This document shows, one piece after another, positions 42,544 to 50,982 of a stretch of DNA of 64,000 nt; the stretch's first letter is position 1; every line of letters begins with the position of its first letter. The notes below the pieces were generated by a model. That model did no database searches. It was not told where the DNA came from and saw nothing but the letters and a program-made list of their open reading frames with translations. Origin of the DNA: Parabacteroides sp. PF5-9 (lineage in GTDB: Bacteria > Bacteroidota > Bacteroidia > Bacteroidales > Tannerellaceae); assembly GCF_029893105.1 (NCBI RefSeq), contig NZ_JARXWG010000012.1, positions 42,814 to 106,813 of the forward strand. The letters run 5' to 3'. A program made the translations under genes and the position numbers.

Positions 42544-44022
42544 ATGAATTCAAGACGGGATTTTATCAAAAAATCAGCATTGGCTGTTGCCGGGCTATCC
42601 ATATTACCCTCGCATGTCGTCAGTGGACTTGGACACAAAACACCCAGTGATAAACTGAATATCGTTGGTATCGGAATCGGGGGAAAAGGTCATCCGAATC
42701 TGGTGGGTATGAATACCGAAAACATCATCGGCCTATGTGATGTAGATTGGAAATATGCCGATCATTGCTTCAAAGAATTTCCGAATGCAAAGAAATACAA
42801 AGACTGGCGCAGGATGTTCGATGAGATGGGTAAAGACATTGATGGTGTAATGGTTGCGACTCCCGACCATACGCATGCGGCTATTGCAGCTACGGCGTTA
42901 ACAATGGATAAGCATGTCTATTGTCAGAAGCCATTAACACATTCGATCTATGAAAGTCGCTTATTGACCCGATTAGCGGCAAAACATAAAGTGGCCACTC
43001 AGATGGGACATCAGGGTAATTCCGGAGATGGTGTTCGTCAATTGTGTGAATGGATATGGAATGGTGAAATTGGAGAAGTCCGGGAAGTACATGCATGGAC
43101 CGACCGACCGATATGGCCACAGGGGCTCGATCGTCCGACCGGGAAAGTAAAAGTCCCTTCTACTCTTGACTGGGATTTATTTATTGGCCCTGCAAATTTC
43201 CGTCCCTATCATCCGTCGTATACGCCATGGAACTGGCGTGGTTTCTGGGATTTCGGAACCGGAGCATTCGGAGATATGGGATGTCATGTGCTTGACCCAA
43301 TCTATCAGGCGCTTAAATTAGGATACCCTGATCAGATACAAGGTAGTTCGTCTATGATTAATGTAGAATCACCCCCTCAGTCTGAAATGGTAGAATTCCG
43401 TTTCCCTCAAAGAGACAACCTGGCAAAAGTAGCTATGCCGCAAGTAAAGGTACATTGGTATGATGGCGGATTATTCCCCAATCGTCCGGATCTATTGCCC
43501 GACGGTACTGATTTAATGCGTGATGGATTAGGCGGATGTTTATTTGTCGGATCTAAAGACTCGATTCTTACCGAATGTGGCGGATACAATCCTCGTTTAC
43601 TTTCCGGAAGAGTTCCTAATGTACCACAGACACTACGCCGTGTACCGGGTGCAACCGGCTATCACGATGGTTACCATGAACAAGACTGGGTACGTGCCTG
43701 CAAAGAATCCCCTCAGAGCCGCATTGAAACGACTGGTAATTTTGCCTACGCAGGCCCATTCAACGAAATGGTATTACTAGGCGTATTGGCTATTCGTTTG
43801 CAAAGTCTGAGAAAAATTCTGAAATGGGATGGTGAGAATATGCGCTTTACAAACATCTCACCAACTGATGAATTAAGGATTATTTCTAAAAACAAATTCC
43901 AGGTTATTGACGGTCATCCATATTCTGATATTGAATATGCGAAGTTCAATGCACAGGAAGCTGTCGCAGAATATATCAAACACAATTACAGGGAAGGATG
44001 GTCTTTGCCTGCGATGCCTTAA
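42544..44022 (+). CDS. Exported Gfo/Idh/MocA oxidoreductase (QKP type)
   Basis: 492 residues with a true Tat signal (NSRRDFIKKSALAVAG). Rossmann motif VGIGIGGKGHP; the usual EKP is QKP (YCQKPLTHSI). A long C-terminal part holds FWDFGTGAFGDMGCHVLD. It is a different branch from the first Gfo/Idh gene (longer by about 100 residues), so the pair may oxidise different positions or act in forward and reverse steps. A hairpin with T-tract follows at 44035-44064, before the last gene. Confidence 0.88.
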   Translation: MNSRRDFIKKSALAVAGLSILPSHVVSGLGHKTPSDKLNIVGIGIGGKGHPNLVGMNTENIIGLCDVDWKYADHCFKEFPNAKKYKDWRRMFDEMGKDIDGVMVATPDHTHAAIAATALTMDKHVYCQKPLTHSIYESRLLTRLAAKHKVATQMGHQGNSGDGVRQLCEWIWNGEIGEVREVHAWTDRPIWPQGLDRPTGKVKVPSTLDWDLFIGPANFRPYHPSYTPWNWRGFWDFGTGAFGDMGCHVLDPIYQALKLGYPDQIQGSSSMINVESPPQSEMVEFRFPQRDNLAKVAMPQVKVHWYDGGLFPNRPDLLPDGTDLMRDGLGGCLFVGSKDSILTECGGYNPRLLSGRVPNVPQTLRRVPGATGYHDGYHEQDWVRACKESPQSRIETTGNFAYAGPFNEMVLLGVLAIRLQSLRKILKWDGENMRFTNISPTDELRIISKNKFQVIDGHPYSDIEYAKFNAQEAVAEYIKHNYREGWSLPAMP

Positions 44023-44034
44023 AAGAATATAAAT

Positions 44035-44064
44035 AAGGGGTTGAAGGTTACTTCAGCCCTTTTT
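44035..44064 (+). terminator. Hairpin between the Gfo/Idh and TIM-barrel genes
   Basis: An AAGGGGTTGAAG / CTTCAGCCCTT stem with loop GTTA and a following T-tract. It sits inside the likely operon, so it may reduce rather than stop transcription of the last gene. Confidence 0.7.
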
Positions 44065-44085
44065 CTTATCAATAAATGACTTATC

Positions 44086-44925
44086 ATGAAATATATTTAT
44101 CTATTTCTCATCACATCTGTTTTAGGTTTTACTGCTTGCCAGACAAAAAACAAACAAGTAGAAGAGACCAATCATTCAAAGCTTGACTGCAAAATCGGGA
44201 TCCAAACTTATACCTTCCATAAATTCACCCTTATGGAGACATTGGATAAAACCAAAGAGTTAGGATTAGATTATGCCGAAGCGTTCTTCTTTCAGGAATT
44301 AGGTGACAGTTTCGGAAAAGAGACTTATCTGAATTACGACCTGTCACAAACACAAAAAGAACAGCTAAAAAAGGAGTTCGAAAAACGAGGTATCAAACCC
44401 TATAGTTTTGGCGTTGCTTTTTACGACACCATTGAAGATTGGGAAAAATTCTTCACGTTTTCAAAAGAGATGGGTATCCATACCGTTACCTGCGAGCCCA
44501 AATTGGAACATCTGGACTTTGTCGAACAGATGGCTTTAAAATATCAGATCGAAGTAGCCATTCACAACCATCCCGATCCTTCCGTATACGCCGATCCGAA
44601 TGTGTTGGTAAAAGCATTGGAAGGACGTCATCCGATTATGGGTGTTTGTGCCGATATAGGTCATTGGAAACGTTCAGGTTTCGACCCGATCGAAACACTT
44701 CGAAAATTCGATGGCAGAATCAAAGTGGTTCATTTGAAGGATTTGAGTTCCGACCTGGAGGATACAACATGGGGGACCGGTATTCTTCCGGTAAAAGAGG
44801 CTGTAGAAGAGTTGAAAAAGCAACAGTTTGACGGACTTATTTCTATTGAATATGAAAACTTTTCCGATTCACAAATCGATGATATTGAAAAGAGCCTGAA
44901 ATTCTTTGAAAGTGTCAGGAACTAA
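44086..44925 (+). CDS. Sugar phosphate isomerase/epimerase-like TIM-barrel lipoprotein
   Basis: 279 residues, lipobox GFTACQ (Cys19). A xylose isomerase-like TIM barrel: IGIQTYTFHKFTLMETLD at the start, AIHNHPDPS, MGVCADIGHWKRSG and VVHLKDLSSD carrying the metal-binding His, Asp and Glu residues, and GLISIEYENF. Members of this group in glycan clusters isomerise or epimerise keto-sugars. Lipid anchoring places it in the envelope with its partners, which fits periplasmic 3-keto-sugar handling rather than a cytoplasmic isomerase. Confidence 0.85.
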   Translation: MKYIYLFLITSVLGFTACQTKNKQVEETNHSKLDCKIGIQTYTFHKFTLMETLDKTKELGLDYAEAFFFQELGDSFGKETYLNYDLSQTQKEQLKKEFEKRGIKPYSFGVAFYDTIEDWEKFFTFSKEMGIHTVTCEPKLEHLDFVEQMALKYQIEVAIHNHPDPSVYADPNVLVKALEGRHPIMGVCADIGHWKRSGFDPIETLRKFDGRIKVVHLKDLSSDLEDTTWGTGILPVKEAVEELKKQQFDGLISIEYENFSDSQIDDIEKSLKFFESVRN

Positions 44926-45046
44926 TAGCCAACATGAGTTTCAAAAATTGATAGGATCATACGATCATAACATTACGTGAGTTTAAGAAAAATGCGTTCA
45001 ATCTGAAGATTAAATCTTTAGATCAAATTCATGTCAAAACATAAAC

Positions 45047-45081
45047 AAAAAATCGTTTGATAGTTGTCAAACGATTTTTTT
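45047..45081. terminator. Bidirectional terminator formed by cassette C unit 1
   Basis: AAAAAATCGTTTGA and TCAAACGATTTTTTT form a perfect stem around loop TAGTTG, with a T-tract on either strand. It lies between the convergent TIM-barrel and GH3 genes and would end both transcripts. Confidence 0.8.
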
Positions 45082-45140
45082 ATAATTATCAAACGATCAT
45101 TCGACAATTGTGTAACGATCGTTTGACAATTGTCGAATGA
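45053..45140. repeat. Cassette C: four contiguous 22-bp units, diverged
   Basis: Units at 45053-45074, 45075-45096, 45097-45118 and 45119-45140. The base sequence differs from cassettes A and B (TCGTTTGACAATTGTC core instead of TCGTCTACCAATTGGT). The unit length, the unit number, the CAATTG-type centre and the absence of spacers are the same. Unit 2 is the most decayed. Confidence 0.8.
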
Positions 45141-45178
45141 ATTTTTCTTTTCAATCGAATCGCAACATCTCCACCTAA

Positions 45179-47452
45179 TTACTTAAAAGAGAATGTATTC
45201 AGATTCGATTCATCCGCCGAGTTCAGTCCCACCCACAAATGGAAATCACCGGTTTCTGCTCTACGTATGCCATCTATCCCATAAAAAGCGATCGATTTTT
45301 CGTCAATACGGAAAGAGACTTCTTTTTGCCCTCCCGCTTTTAATGCGATCTTATCAAAGCCCTTCAGTTCTTTTACCGGTCGCGTCACACTGCCAACAAG
45401 ATCACGGATATACAACTGAACAACGACTTCACCGTCACGCGTGCCTGTATTCTTCACATTCGCGGTGACATTGATCTCTCCTCCTTTCGAGAATGTATTC
45501 GTATTTAGCTTGACATCACTCACTTCAAACGTCGTATAACTCAACCCATAACCAAAAGGGTACAAAGGAGTAACCGGTACGTCGAGATAAGACGATTTAT
45601 AATCAGTCTCTGGTGCTTCCGGTGGCAATGGGCGTCCCGTATTTTTGTGATTATAATAAATAGGGATTTGACCGACATTGCGTGGGAACGACATGGTTAG
45701 TCTTCCCGAAGGATTATAATCGCCGCTGATCACATCTGCCATTCCGTGTCCGGCCATCGTTCCAAGATACCATGCTTCCAAGATAGCATCAACGTTTTCA
45801 TCCTCCCATGACAGATCCAACGGACGGCCATTGACCAATACCAAACCGACTGGTTTACCGGTCTTTTTCAGTTCTTTCAACAGTGTTTGCTGAACGCCAG
45901 GCAACTGTATATTTGTACGACAGGCTGCTTCACCACTCCAGTTGAAATCTTCACCCATCGCTGCTAATACAATATCTGCACGGCGTGCCACGGCAATTGC
46001 TTCGTTGAATTTACTCTGATCGTTCGTCAACAGATCGCATCCTTCGGCATAAATAAACTTCACATTCGTTCCAACATATTTTTCGGTCAGTCCTTCAAAC
46101 AGAGAGATACTTTGCTCCCGATTTCCCTGTCCGGCCCACTCACCATTCTGATTGATCTTATCTTTGACCATTGGCCCGATCAAAGCGACAGTTATATTTT
46201 TATCCTTTGAGATCGGGAAAAAGGCCTTTTCATTCTTCAATAAGACCATAGCACGAGCAGCCGATTCACGGGCTTCCTGAAGAAATTCAGGTTTCATAAT
46301 CGTATTTTTCTCGCGTTCATTATCCAGATAACGATAAGGGTCATCAAACAAACCGAGAATAAATTTCATTTCCAGGATACGACAGACGGCCAGATCGATC
46401 GTTTCTTCAGACACCTTTCCTTCTTGGACAGATTCCAACAGGTATTTGCTAAACACGGCACCGGTCATATCCATCTCGATGCCTGCATTGGCGGCTAATT
46501 CTCCTGCACCTTTCTCATCTGCTGCAACACCATGTGCCACCATTTCATTAATACCGGTGTAATCGGTCACAACAAAACCCCGGAAATCCCATTGATCGCG
46601 TAACAAATCGGTCATCAGCCATTTATTACCTGTTGCCGGAACACCATTGATTTCATTAAAAGAGGCCATATAAGTAGCCACTCCCGCTTGATTAGCCGCT
46701 TCATAAGGCGGCATATAGTAATTCATCAACGTATTATGAGATAGTTCTGCCGGATTATAATCCCGTCCCGCTTCGGATGCACCGTAGGCCGCAAAATGTT
46801 TGCAACACGCCAATACGGTATGAAGTTCTCCCAGCGAACGCCAGTTATCTCCTCCCTGAAAACCTTCCACACGTACTTTGGCAATCTGACTTCCGAGATA
46901 AGGATCCTCCCCTGCCCCTTCCATCACACGTCCCCAACGTGCATCACGGCCTATGTCCACCATCGGCGCAAATGTCCAGTGAATACCCTCTGCACTCGCT
47001 TCGGCAGCTGCAATCTCCGCACTGCGCTGCATACGCTCGAGATCCCACGAACATGATTCGGCTAATGGCATTGGAAAAATTGTGCGGAAACCATGTATGA
47101 CATCATAACCAAACAGTACGGGTATTTTCAGTCGACTTTCAGCCAAAGCCATTTCCTGCATCCGGCGTACTCCATCAACGGTATAAACATTGAACAGACT
47201 ACCTACCAATCCTTTTTTCAGATAAGGTTCAAAATCGTCCGACATCACCGGACCGGTAATATCCCAATTGGCCGAAAACTGAGCCATCTGCCCGATCTTT
47301 TCTTCCAACGTCATCAACTGCAATACCGAATCGACCCGACGTTCGATATCCTTATCGCCACTAAAACTGCTCCAACCTGTCACCGACGAGCGCTGACAAG
47401 AGGCCAATATAACAGTTACTATTATACCGGCCGTCAAAATCTTTTTGCACAT
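45179..47452 (-). CDS. bglX: GH3 beta-glucosidase lipoprotein (BglX-like)
   Basis: 757 residues with lipobox ILASC (Cys19). The GH3 N-terminal barrel carries the nucleophile Asp in GFVVTDYTG; the middle domain has the KNIT-VALIGPMV segment, and a fibronectin III-like C-terminus closes the protein. It removes terminal beta-glucosyl residues. The family member in the Bacteroides beta-1,2-glucan locus prefers sophorose, and the three GH144 genes here suggest the same role. The gene is last in the minus-strand operon and only 4 bp from the preceding gene, and would be exposed to the periplasm or cell surface. Confidence 0.92.
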   Translation of the reverse strand: MCKKILTAGIIVTVILASCQRSSVTGWSSFSGDKDIERRVDSVLQLMTLEEKIGQMAQFSANWDITGPVMSDDFEPYLKKGLVGSLFNVYTVDGVRRMQEMALAESRLKIPVLFGYDVIHGFRTIFPMPLAESCSWDLERMQRSAEIAAAEASAEGIHWTFAPMVDIGRDARWGRVMEGAGEDPYLGSQIAKVRVEGFQGGDNWRSLGELHTVLACCKHFAAYGASEAGRDYNPAELSHNTLMNYYMPPYEAANQAGVATYMASFNEINGVPATGNKWLMTDLLRDQWDFRGFVVTDYTGINEMVAHGVAADEKGAGELAANAGIEMDMTGAVFSKYLLESVQEGKVSEETIDLAVCRILEMKFILGLFDDPYRYLDNEREKNTIMKPEFLQEARESAARAMVLLKNEKAFFPISKDKNITVALIGPMVKDKINQNGEWAGQGNREQSISLFEGLTEKYVGTNVKFIYAEGCDLLTNDQSKFNEAIAVARRADIVLAAMGEDFNWSGEAACRTNIQLPGVQQTLLKELKKTGKPVGLVLVNGRPLDLSWEDENVDAILEAWYLGTMAGHGMADVISGDYNPSGRLTMSFPRNVGQIPIYYNHKNTGRPLPPEAPETDYKSSYLDVPVTPLYPFGYGLSYTTFEVSDVKLNTNTFSKGGEINVTANVKNTGTRDGEVVVQLYIRDLVGSVTRPVKELKGFDKIALKAGGQKEVSFRIDEKSIAFYGIDGIRRAETGDFHLWVGLNSADESNLNTFSFK

Positions 47453-47456
47453 AAAT

Positions 47457-48830
47457 TTACGTATTCCTTGTAAAACCTAACTTTTTTAATCCTTCCTGTA
47501 CCTCAGGACAACTCATAAACAAACGCCATAGCAATCCGGTTCTATAATTTTCAATCATTGGTGCTATTGTACATTGGTCTATGGCCAGATAACGTTTGGG
47601 ATACCAGTTATGTTCAATGCTAAAGGCATCATAAAATCCATATTTCCCCCAGATACTATCGCCCAGGTTGAAATAAAAGTTTTTTAAGGCTTTAGCCGAT
47701 TCTTCAGGTGTATACGGATAACTACTCAAAGCGGCTGTCGGTGTAATAACTCCCGGATCATTATGCATCGGTGCGTGTGCATGATACCCATTGACCGAAT
47801 AACTCGCTGTAAGCCCCCAGCACGAATCACTATACCCTTTAAAACGGTTCGGGTTCTCCACACAATATTTATAGTTTATCAATGCCTGATTGCAATTCAC
47901 ATCCCAATAATTAGCGTATTCATCGACTAATCCACGTGGATCCAGCCCGATATAAGAGTAATGTGCCCAGAACAAAGGACCTCCATACTCTTCGGCATAA
48001 TTATGTTTCAAAATCAGTGGTAAATCATAGGCTACCGCATCGCTTTTAATCGCTCCTTTGCGAGCCCATCCGTTATGATAGGCTGATGCCGGTATCGGAT
48101 AAGTCGGTGAAGATGCTGCCAGAATATAAGTGATCAGACATTCATTATACCCTTCCAATGGAAAATTCATCTCCCAGGCATATTCCGGACTCCAGTGCCA
48201 GTAAAGCACATCCTGTCCGTTCTGATACCAGTTCCACTCCATTTCCCGCCATAACTGATCGATTTTTGCAGACAGCACTTGCTCACGCTCGGTTCCGTTT
48301 GCAAAATATTGCCGGACACACAATAAACTCTGCATCAGAAAGGCACTCTCAACCAGATCCCCGCCATTGTCTTTTTTTCCGAAAGGTTTCACCTTGCCCG
48401 TTGGCCCATGCAGCCAGTGTGGCCATACCCCATGAAAACGATCAGCTTTCTCCAGATAATCGACAATACGGTATAAACGTTCCACGCCTTCTTCCCGGGT
48501 AATAAACTGACGTTCTATCCCCACCAGTAAGCCTGCTATACCAAAGCCACTTCCTCCTGTTGTGATTACATCCGCATCATTTTCCGGATAATCCCCATCC
48601 ATATGGATACGTTCGCATGCTAAACCGGAAGTCGGCTCTGCTCCTTCCCACATATAATTAAAATGTGCTTTCTGGATATAATCAAGAAATTCGTCATCCG
48701 ACTGAAATTTTTGCGGACAATCACTCACTTTCTTACCCGTTGATACTTCACTCTTTTTGGTTTGATGACAAGATAGCAAGGTCATACTGATACAAAGAGT
48801 AAAAAAAACGATTCGGATATTGGTGTTCAT
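47457..48830 (-). CDS. GH144 beta-1,2-glucanase lipoprotein (single domain)
   Basis: 457 residues from ATG 48830, lipobox TLLSC. An upstream in-frame start at 48881 lies inside the neighbouring gene and is rejected. Family motifs are ITTGGSGFGIAGLLVGIERQF, DNGGDLVESAFLMQSLL, YWHWSPEYAWEMNFPLEGYN, CWGLTASYS and GVITPTAALSSYPYTPEES. GH144 enzymes act on beta-1,2-glucan, releasing sophorose or longer oligosaccharides; both endo and exo types are known, the exo one from Parabacteroides. This is the smallest of the three copies and has only the catalytic (alpha/alpha) domain. Confidence 0.88.
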   Translation of the reverse strand: MNTNIRIVFFTLCISMTLLSCHQTKKSEVSTGKKVSDCPQKFQSDDEFLDYIQKAHFNYMWEGAEPTSGLACERIHMDGDYPENDADVITTGGSGFGIAGLLVGIERQFITREEGVERLYRIVDYLEKADRFHGVWPHWLHGPTGKVKPFGKKDNGGDLVESAFLMQSLLCVRQYFANGTEREQVLSAKIDQLWREMEWNWYQNGQDVLYWHWSPEYAWEMNFPLEGYNECLITYILAASSPTYPIPASAYHNGWARKGAIKSDAVAYDLPLILKHNYAEEYGGPLFWAHYSYIGLDPRGLVDEYANYWDVNCNQALINYKYCVENPNRFKGYSDSCWGLTASYSVNGYHAHAPMHNDPGVITPTAALSSYPYTPEESAKALKNFYFNLGDSIWGKYGFYDAFSIEHNWYPKRYLAIDQCTIAPMIENYRTGLLWRLFMSCPEVQEGLKKLGFTRNT

Positions 48831-48843
48831 AGCTTTTAGATAT

Positions 48844-50958
48844 TTATTGTTTAATTGTTTTACTGAATTCCGACCGACCACTTTCCCCTAAAGCCTCTAT
48901 AGCGAAATAATAAGTCGTACCTGCATCTAATCCTCTGAAATCATACGAATTATCATCAATCACCATAATCGTATTGTATAACTTATCCGGTGCTGTCCCA
49001 TAATAAATATTATAGGCATAGGCCTTCTCTACCGGTTTCCAGGAGATGATCGCGTTTCTCGAATCTTCTTTGGAACGTGCAACTTTGAAATCACGTACAG
49101 CCGTAGGCTTATCTCCCTGTGCCTTTCCAAAGACACGGAAACCGGATAAGGCAAAATGACCTGCAGCCATATGCTTATTCACGACCTTCAGATAACGGGT
49201 GTTTAATGGTTCACGCAATTCGATATAATCATGAGGTACATCTTTATCATTATCTCCTTTATCAACAACTAATTCCCACTCTTTACCATCTATAGAATGA
49301 TAAATCCGGTATTGATGATAGATATCATTTGCCCGGGTAAACTGAACGGCTCTATGATCATAGAAATTCAATTGTATGGCTCTGACCTCTTTTTGCTCTT
49401 CCAGATCTATTTGCAGCCATTCTCCGGCATCACCACTACCGGCCGACCAGAATGTGCGCATACTTTCATCCACAGCATTGGCAGGAACAAGCGTACTATC
49501 GACCGAAGAGGCTGTTACCGGCTTATTATAAGAGAGCAACATCCAACCTGTAAATGTATTTTCATTACTGATATCCACAAATTTCTTTTTAGATGCGTAT
49601 AATGGATAATCTCCGAATGCTGTATTGGAATACATTACACCATCCTTGTCAAATCCTGTCGGATAAATACCGATTCGTCGTTCAAATTTGTATTTCAACG
49701 AAAGCATACAGGTTGCCACATGCCAGTAATTACCATAAACATCTTCAAATGAACCGCCATGCCCTGCTCCCTGAACAAAGCCTCCCGGTTTATAACTCAT
49801 CGGATTATGTTTCTGATATGTATATGGTCCTAACGGATGATCAGAAACATATACACCATCGGCATATACTTTAAACTCCGTTCCCGGCGCTCCGTACTGG
49901 AAATAGTATTTCCCATTGTATTTATTGACGAACGCTCCTTCGGTAAACGGAGCCAGTGTCGTACTATCGTCATTATTCATGCCGAATCGTTCCCAGCCAT
50001 GTTTATCCGGTTCGAGCATCATGATATTCTCTATTTTACTGATCGGATGAAAAGTATATGGGTCGAGCTCTACGCCTTTTAATGCATATTCGTTACTTGA
50101 GCCATAATAGAGATAAAGACGCCCGTCTTCATCTTCCAGAAATGCCGGATCCCAGCTGGGCAGATCGGTTTTCTCCACATAACGTTTGAATTTTCCGCTT
50201 TTAGGATTCGTACTATACCAAATCGGCAAACCATTATAAGTCGATCCGGTATAAAACAACGTATCACCACGCACAAAAGCGGCTGGCGCACAATGATCAT
50301 CGTCTTCATGATAACGATTGAGACCTGCATAGACATATTCCCATGAACTCAGATCTTTAGAATAATAGAAACCGCTCTGATTGGTTGAAAAGAGGAAATA
50401 TTCATCCTTATATACTACGATCATAGGATCAGCTGTCGAACGAAATGATCCGTTCTTGACCAGATCAGGAAGAGCAGCCCTGAAACTGTAGCTAATATTG
50501 GTTGGATTACAGTAAGTAGAAGGCCTATCATTTGCCGGATCAAACCAACGGGTCGCCCGTCCTGGTCCGCGATCTATAATAACCGGATCTCCCTTCTGCA
50601 TCCGGATATTTATTTTCGTCTCTTTCTCCGTAAATGTATGATAAGTATACTTCATTCCCGGATAATAAACAAAGAGTTCATGATCATACTTACTGGCTTT
50701 TACACGGAAATACCCGTCAGCATCAGTATTATAATGTACCGGACTTGCCGTAAACATGACTGTTGCTCCTTCCAATGGTTTCCCGTCGGGACCGGTCACG
50801 GTTCCTTCAATTATACGCTCTTTCGAAATTGTGATATAATAATCACTGACCTGCCCCTTTACGACAATGATCGAATCACCATCGCTTCCCTGTGCCTGCA
50901 ATAAATGACAGACACAGAGAAAAAACGATGTGATTATCAACTTAAAAAACCTAACCAT
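48844..50958 (-). CDS. GH43-like protein with F5/8C and FN3 domains
   Basis: 704 residues from ATG 50958. Signal peptide (FLCVCHLLQAQ), then a carboxypeptidase-regulatory-like beta-sandwich (IEGTVTGPDGKPLEGATV, residues 47-120), a five-bladed propeller with the three acidic residues of the GH43 type (STADPMIVVY, LPSWDPAFLEDEDG, FTEGAFVNKY), an F5/8 type C (CBM32-like) domain near 475-610 and a fibronectin III domain at the end. GH43 acts mostly on arabinose or xylose linkages, which does not match a glucan, so the substrate is uncertain. It is embedded between GH144 genes with 13- and 24-bp gaps. Confidence 0.78.
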   Translation of the reverse strand: MVRFFKLIITSFFLCVCHLLQAQGSDGDSIIVVKGQVSDYYITISKERIIEGTVTGPDGKPLEGATVMFTASPVHYNTDADGYFRVKASKYDHELFVYYPGMKYTYHTFTEKETKINIRMQKGDPVIIDRGPGRATRWFDPANDRPSTYCNPTNISYSFRAALPDLVKNGSFRSTADPMIVVYKDEYFLFSTNQSGFYYSKDLSSWEYVYAGLNRYHEDDDHCAPAAFVRGDTLFYTGSTYNGLPIWYSTNPKSGKFKRYVEKTDLPSWDPAFLEDEDGRLYLYYGSSNEYALKGVELDPYTFHPISKIENIMMLEPDKHGWERFGMNNDDSTTLAPFTEGAFVNKYNGKYYFQYGAPGTEFKVYADGVYVSDHPLGPYTYQKHNPMSYKPGGFVQGAGHGGSFEDVYGNYWHVATCMLSLKYKFERRIGIYPTGFDKDGVMYSNTAFGDYPLYASKKKFVDISNENTFTGWMLLSYNKPVTASSVDSTLVPANAVDESMRTFWSAGSGDAGEWLQIDLEEQKEVRAIQLNFYDHRAVQFTRANDIYHQYRIYHSIDGKEWELVVDKGDNDKDVPHDYIELREPLNTRYLKVVNKHMAAGHFALSGFRVFGKAQGDKPTAVRDFKVARSKEDSRNAIISWKPVEKAYAYNIYYGTAPDKLYNTIMVIDDNSYDFRGLDAGTTYYFAIEALGESGRSEFSKTIKQ

Positions 50959-50982
50959 TCTTTTCACCTTGAAATCTATTTT

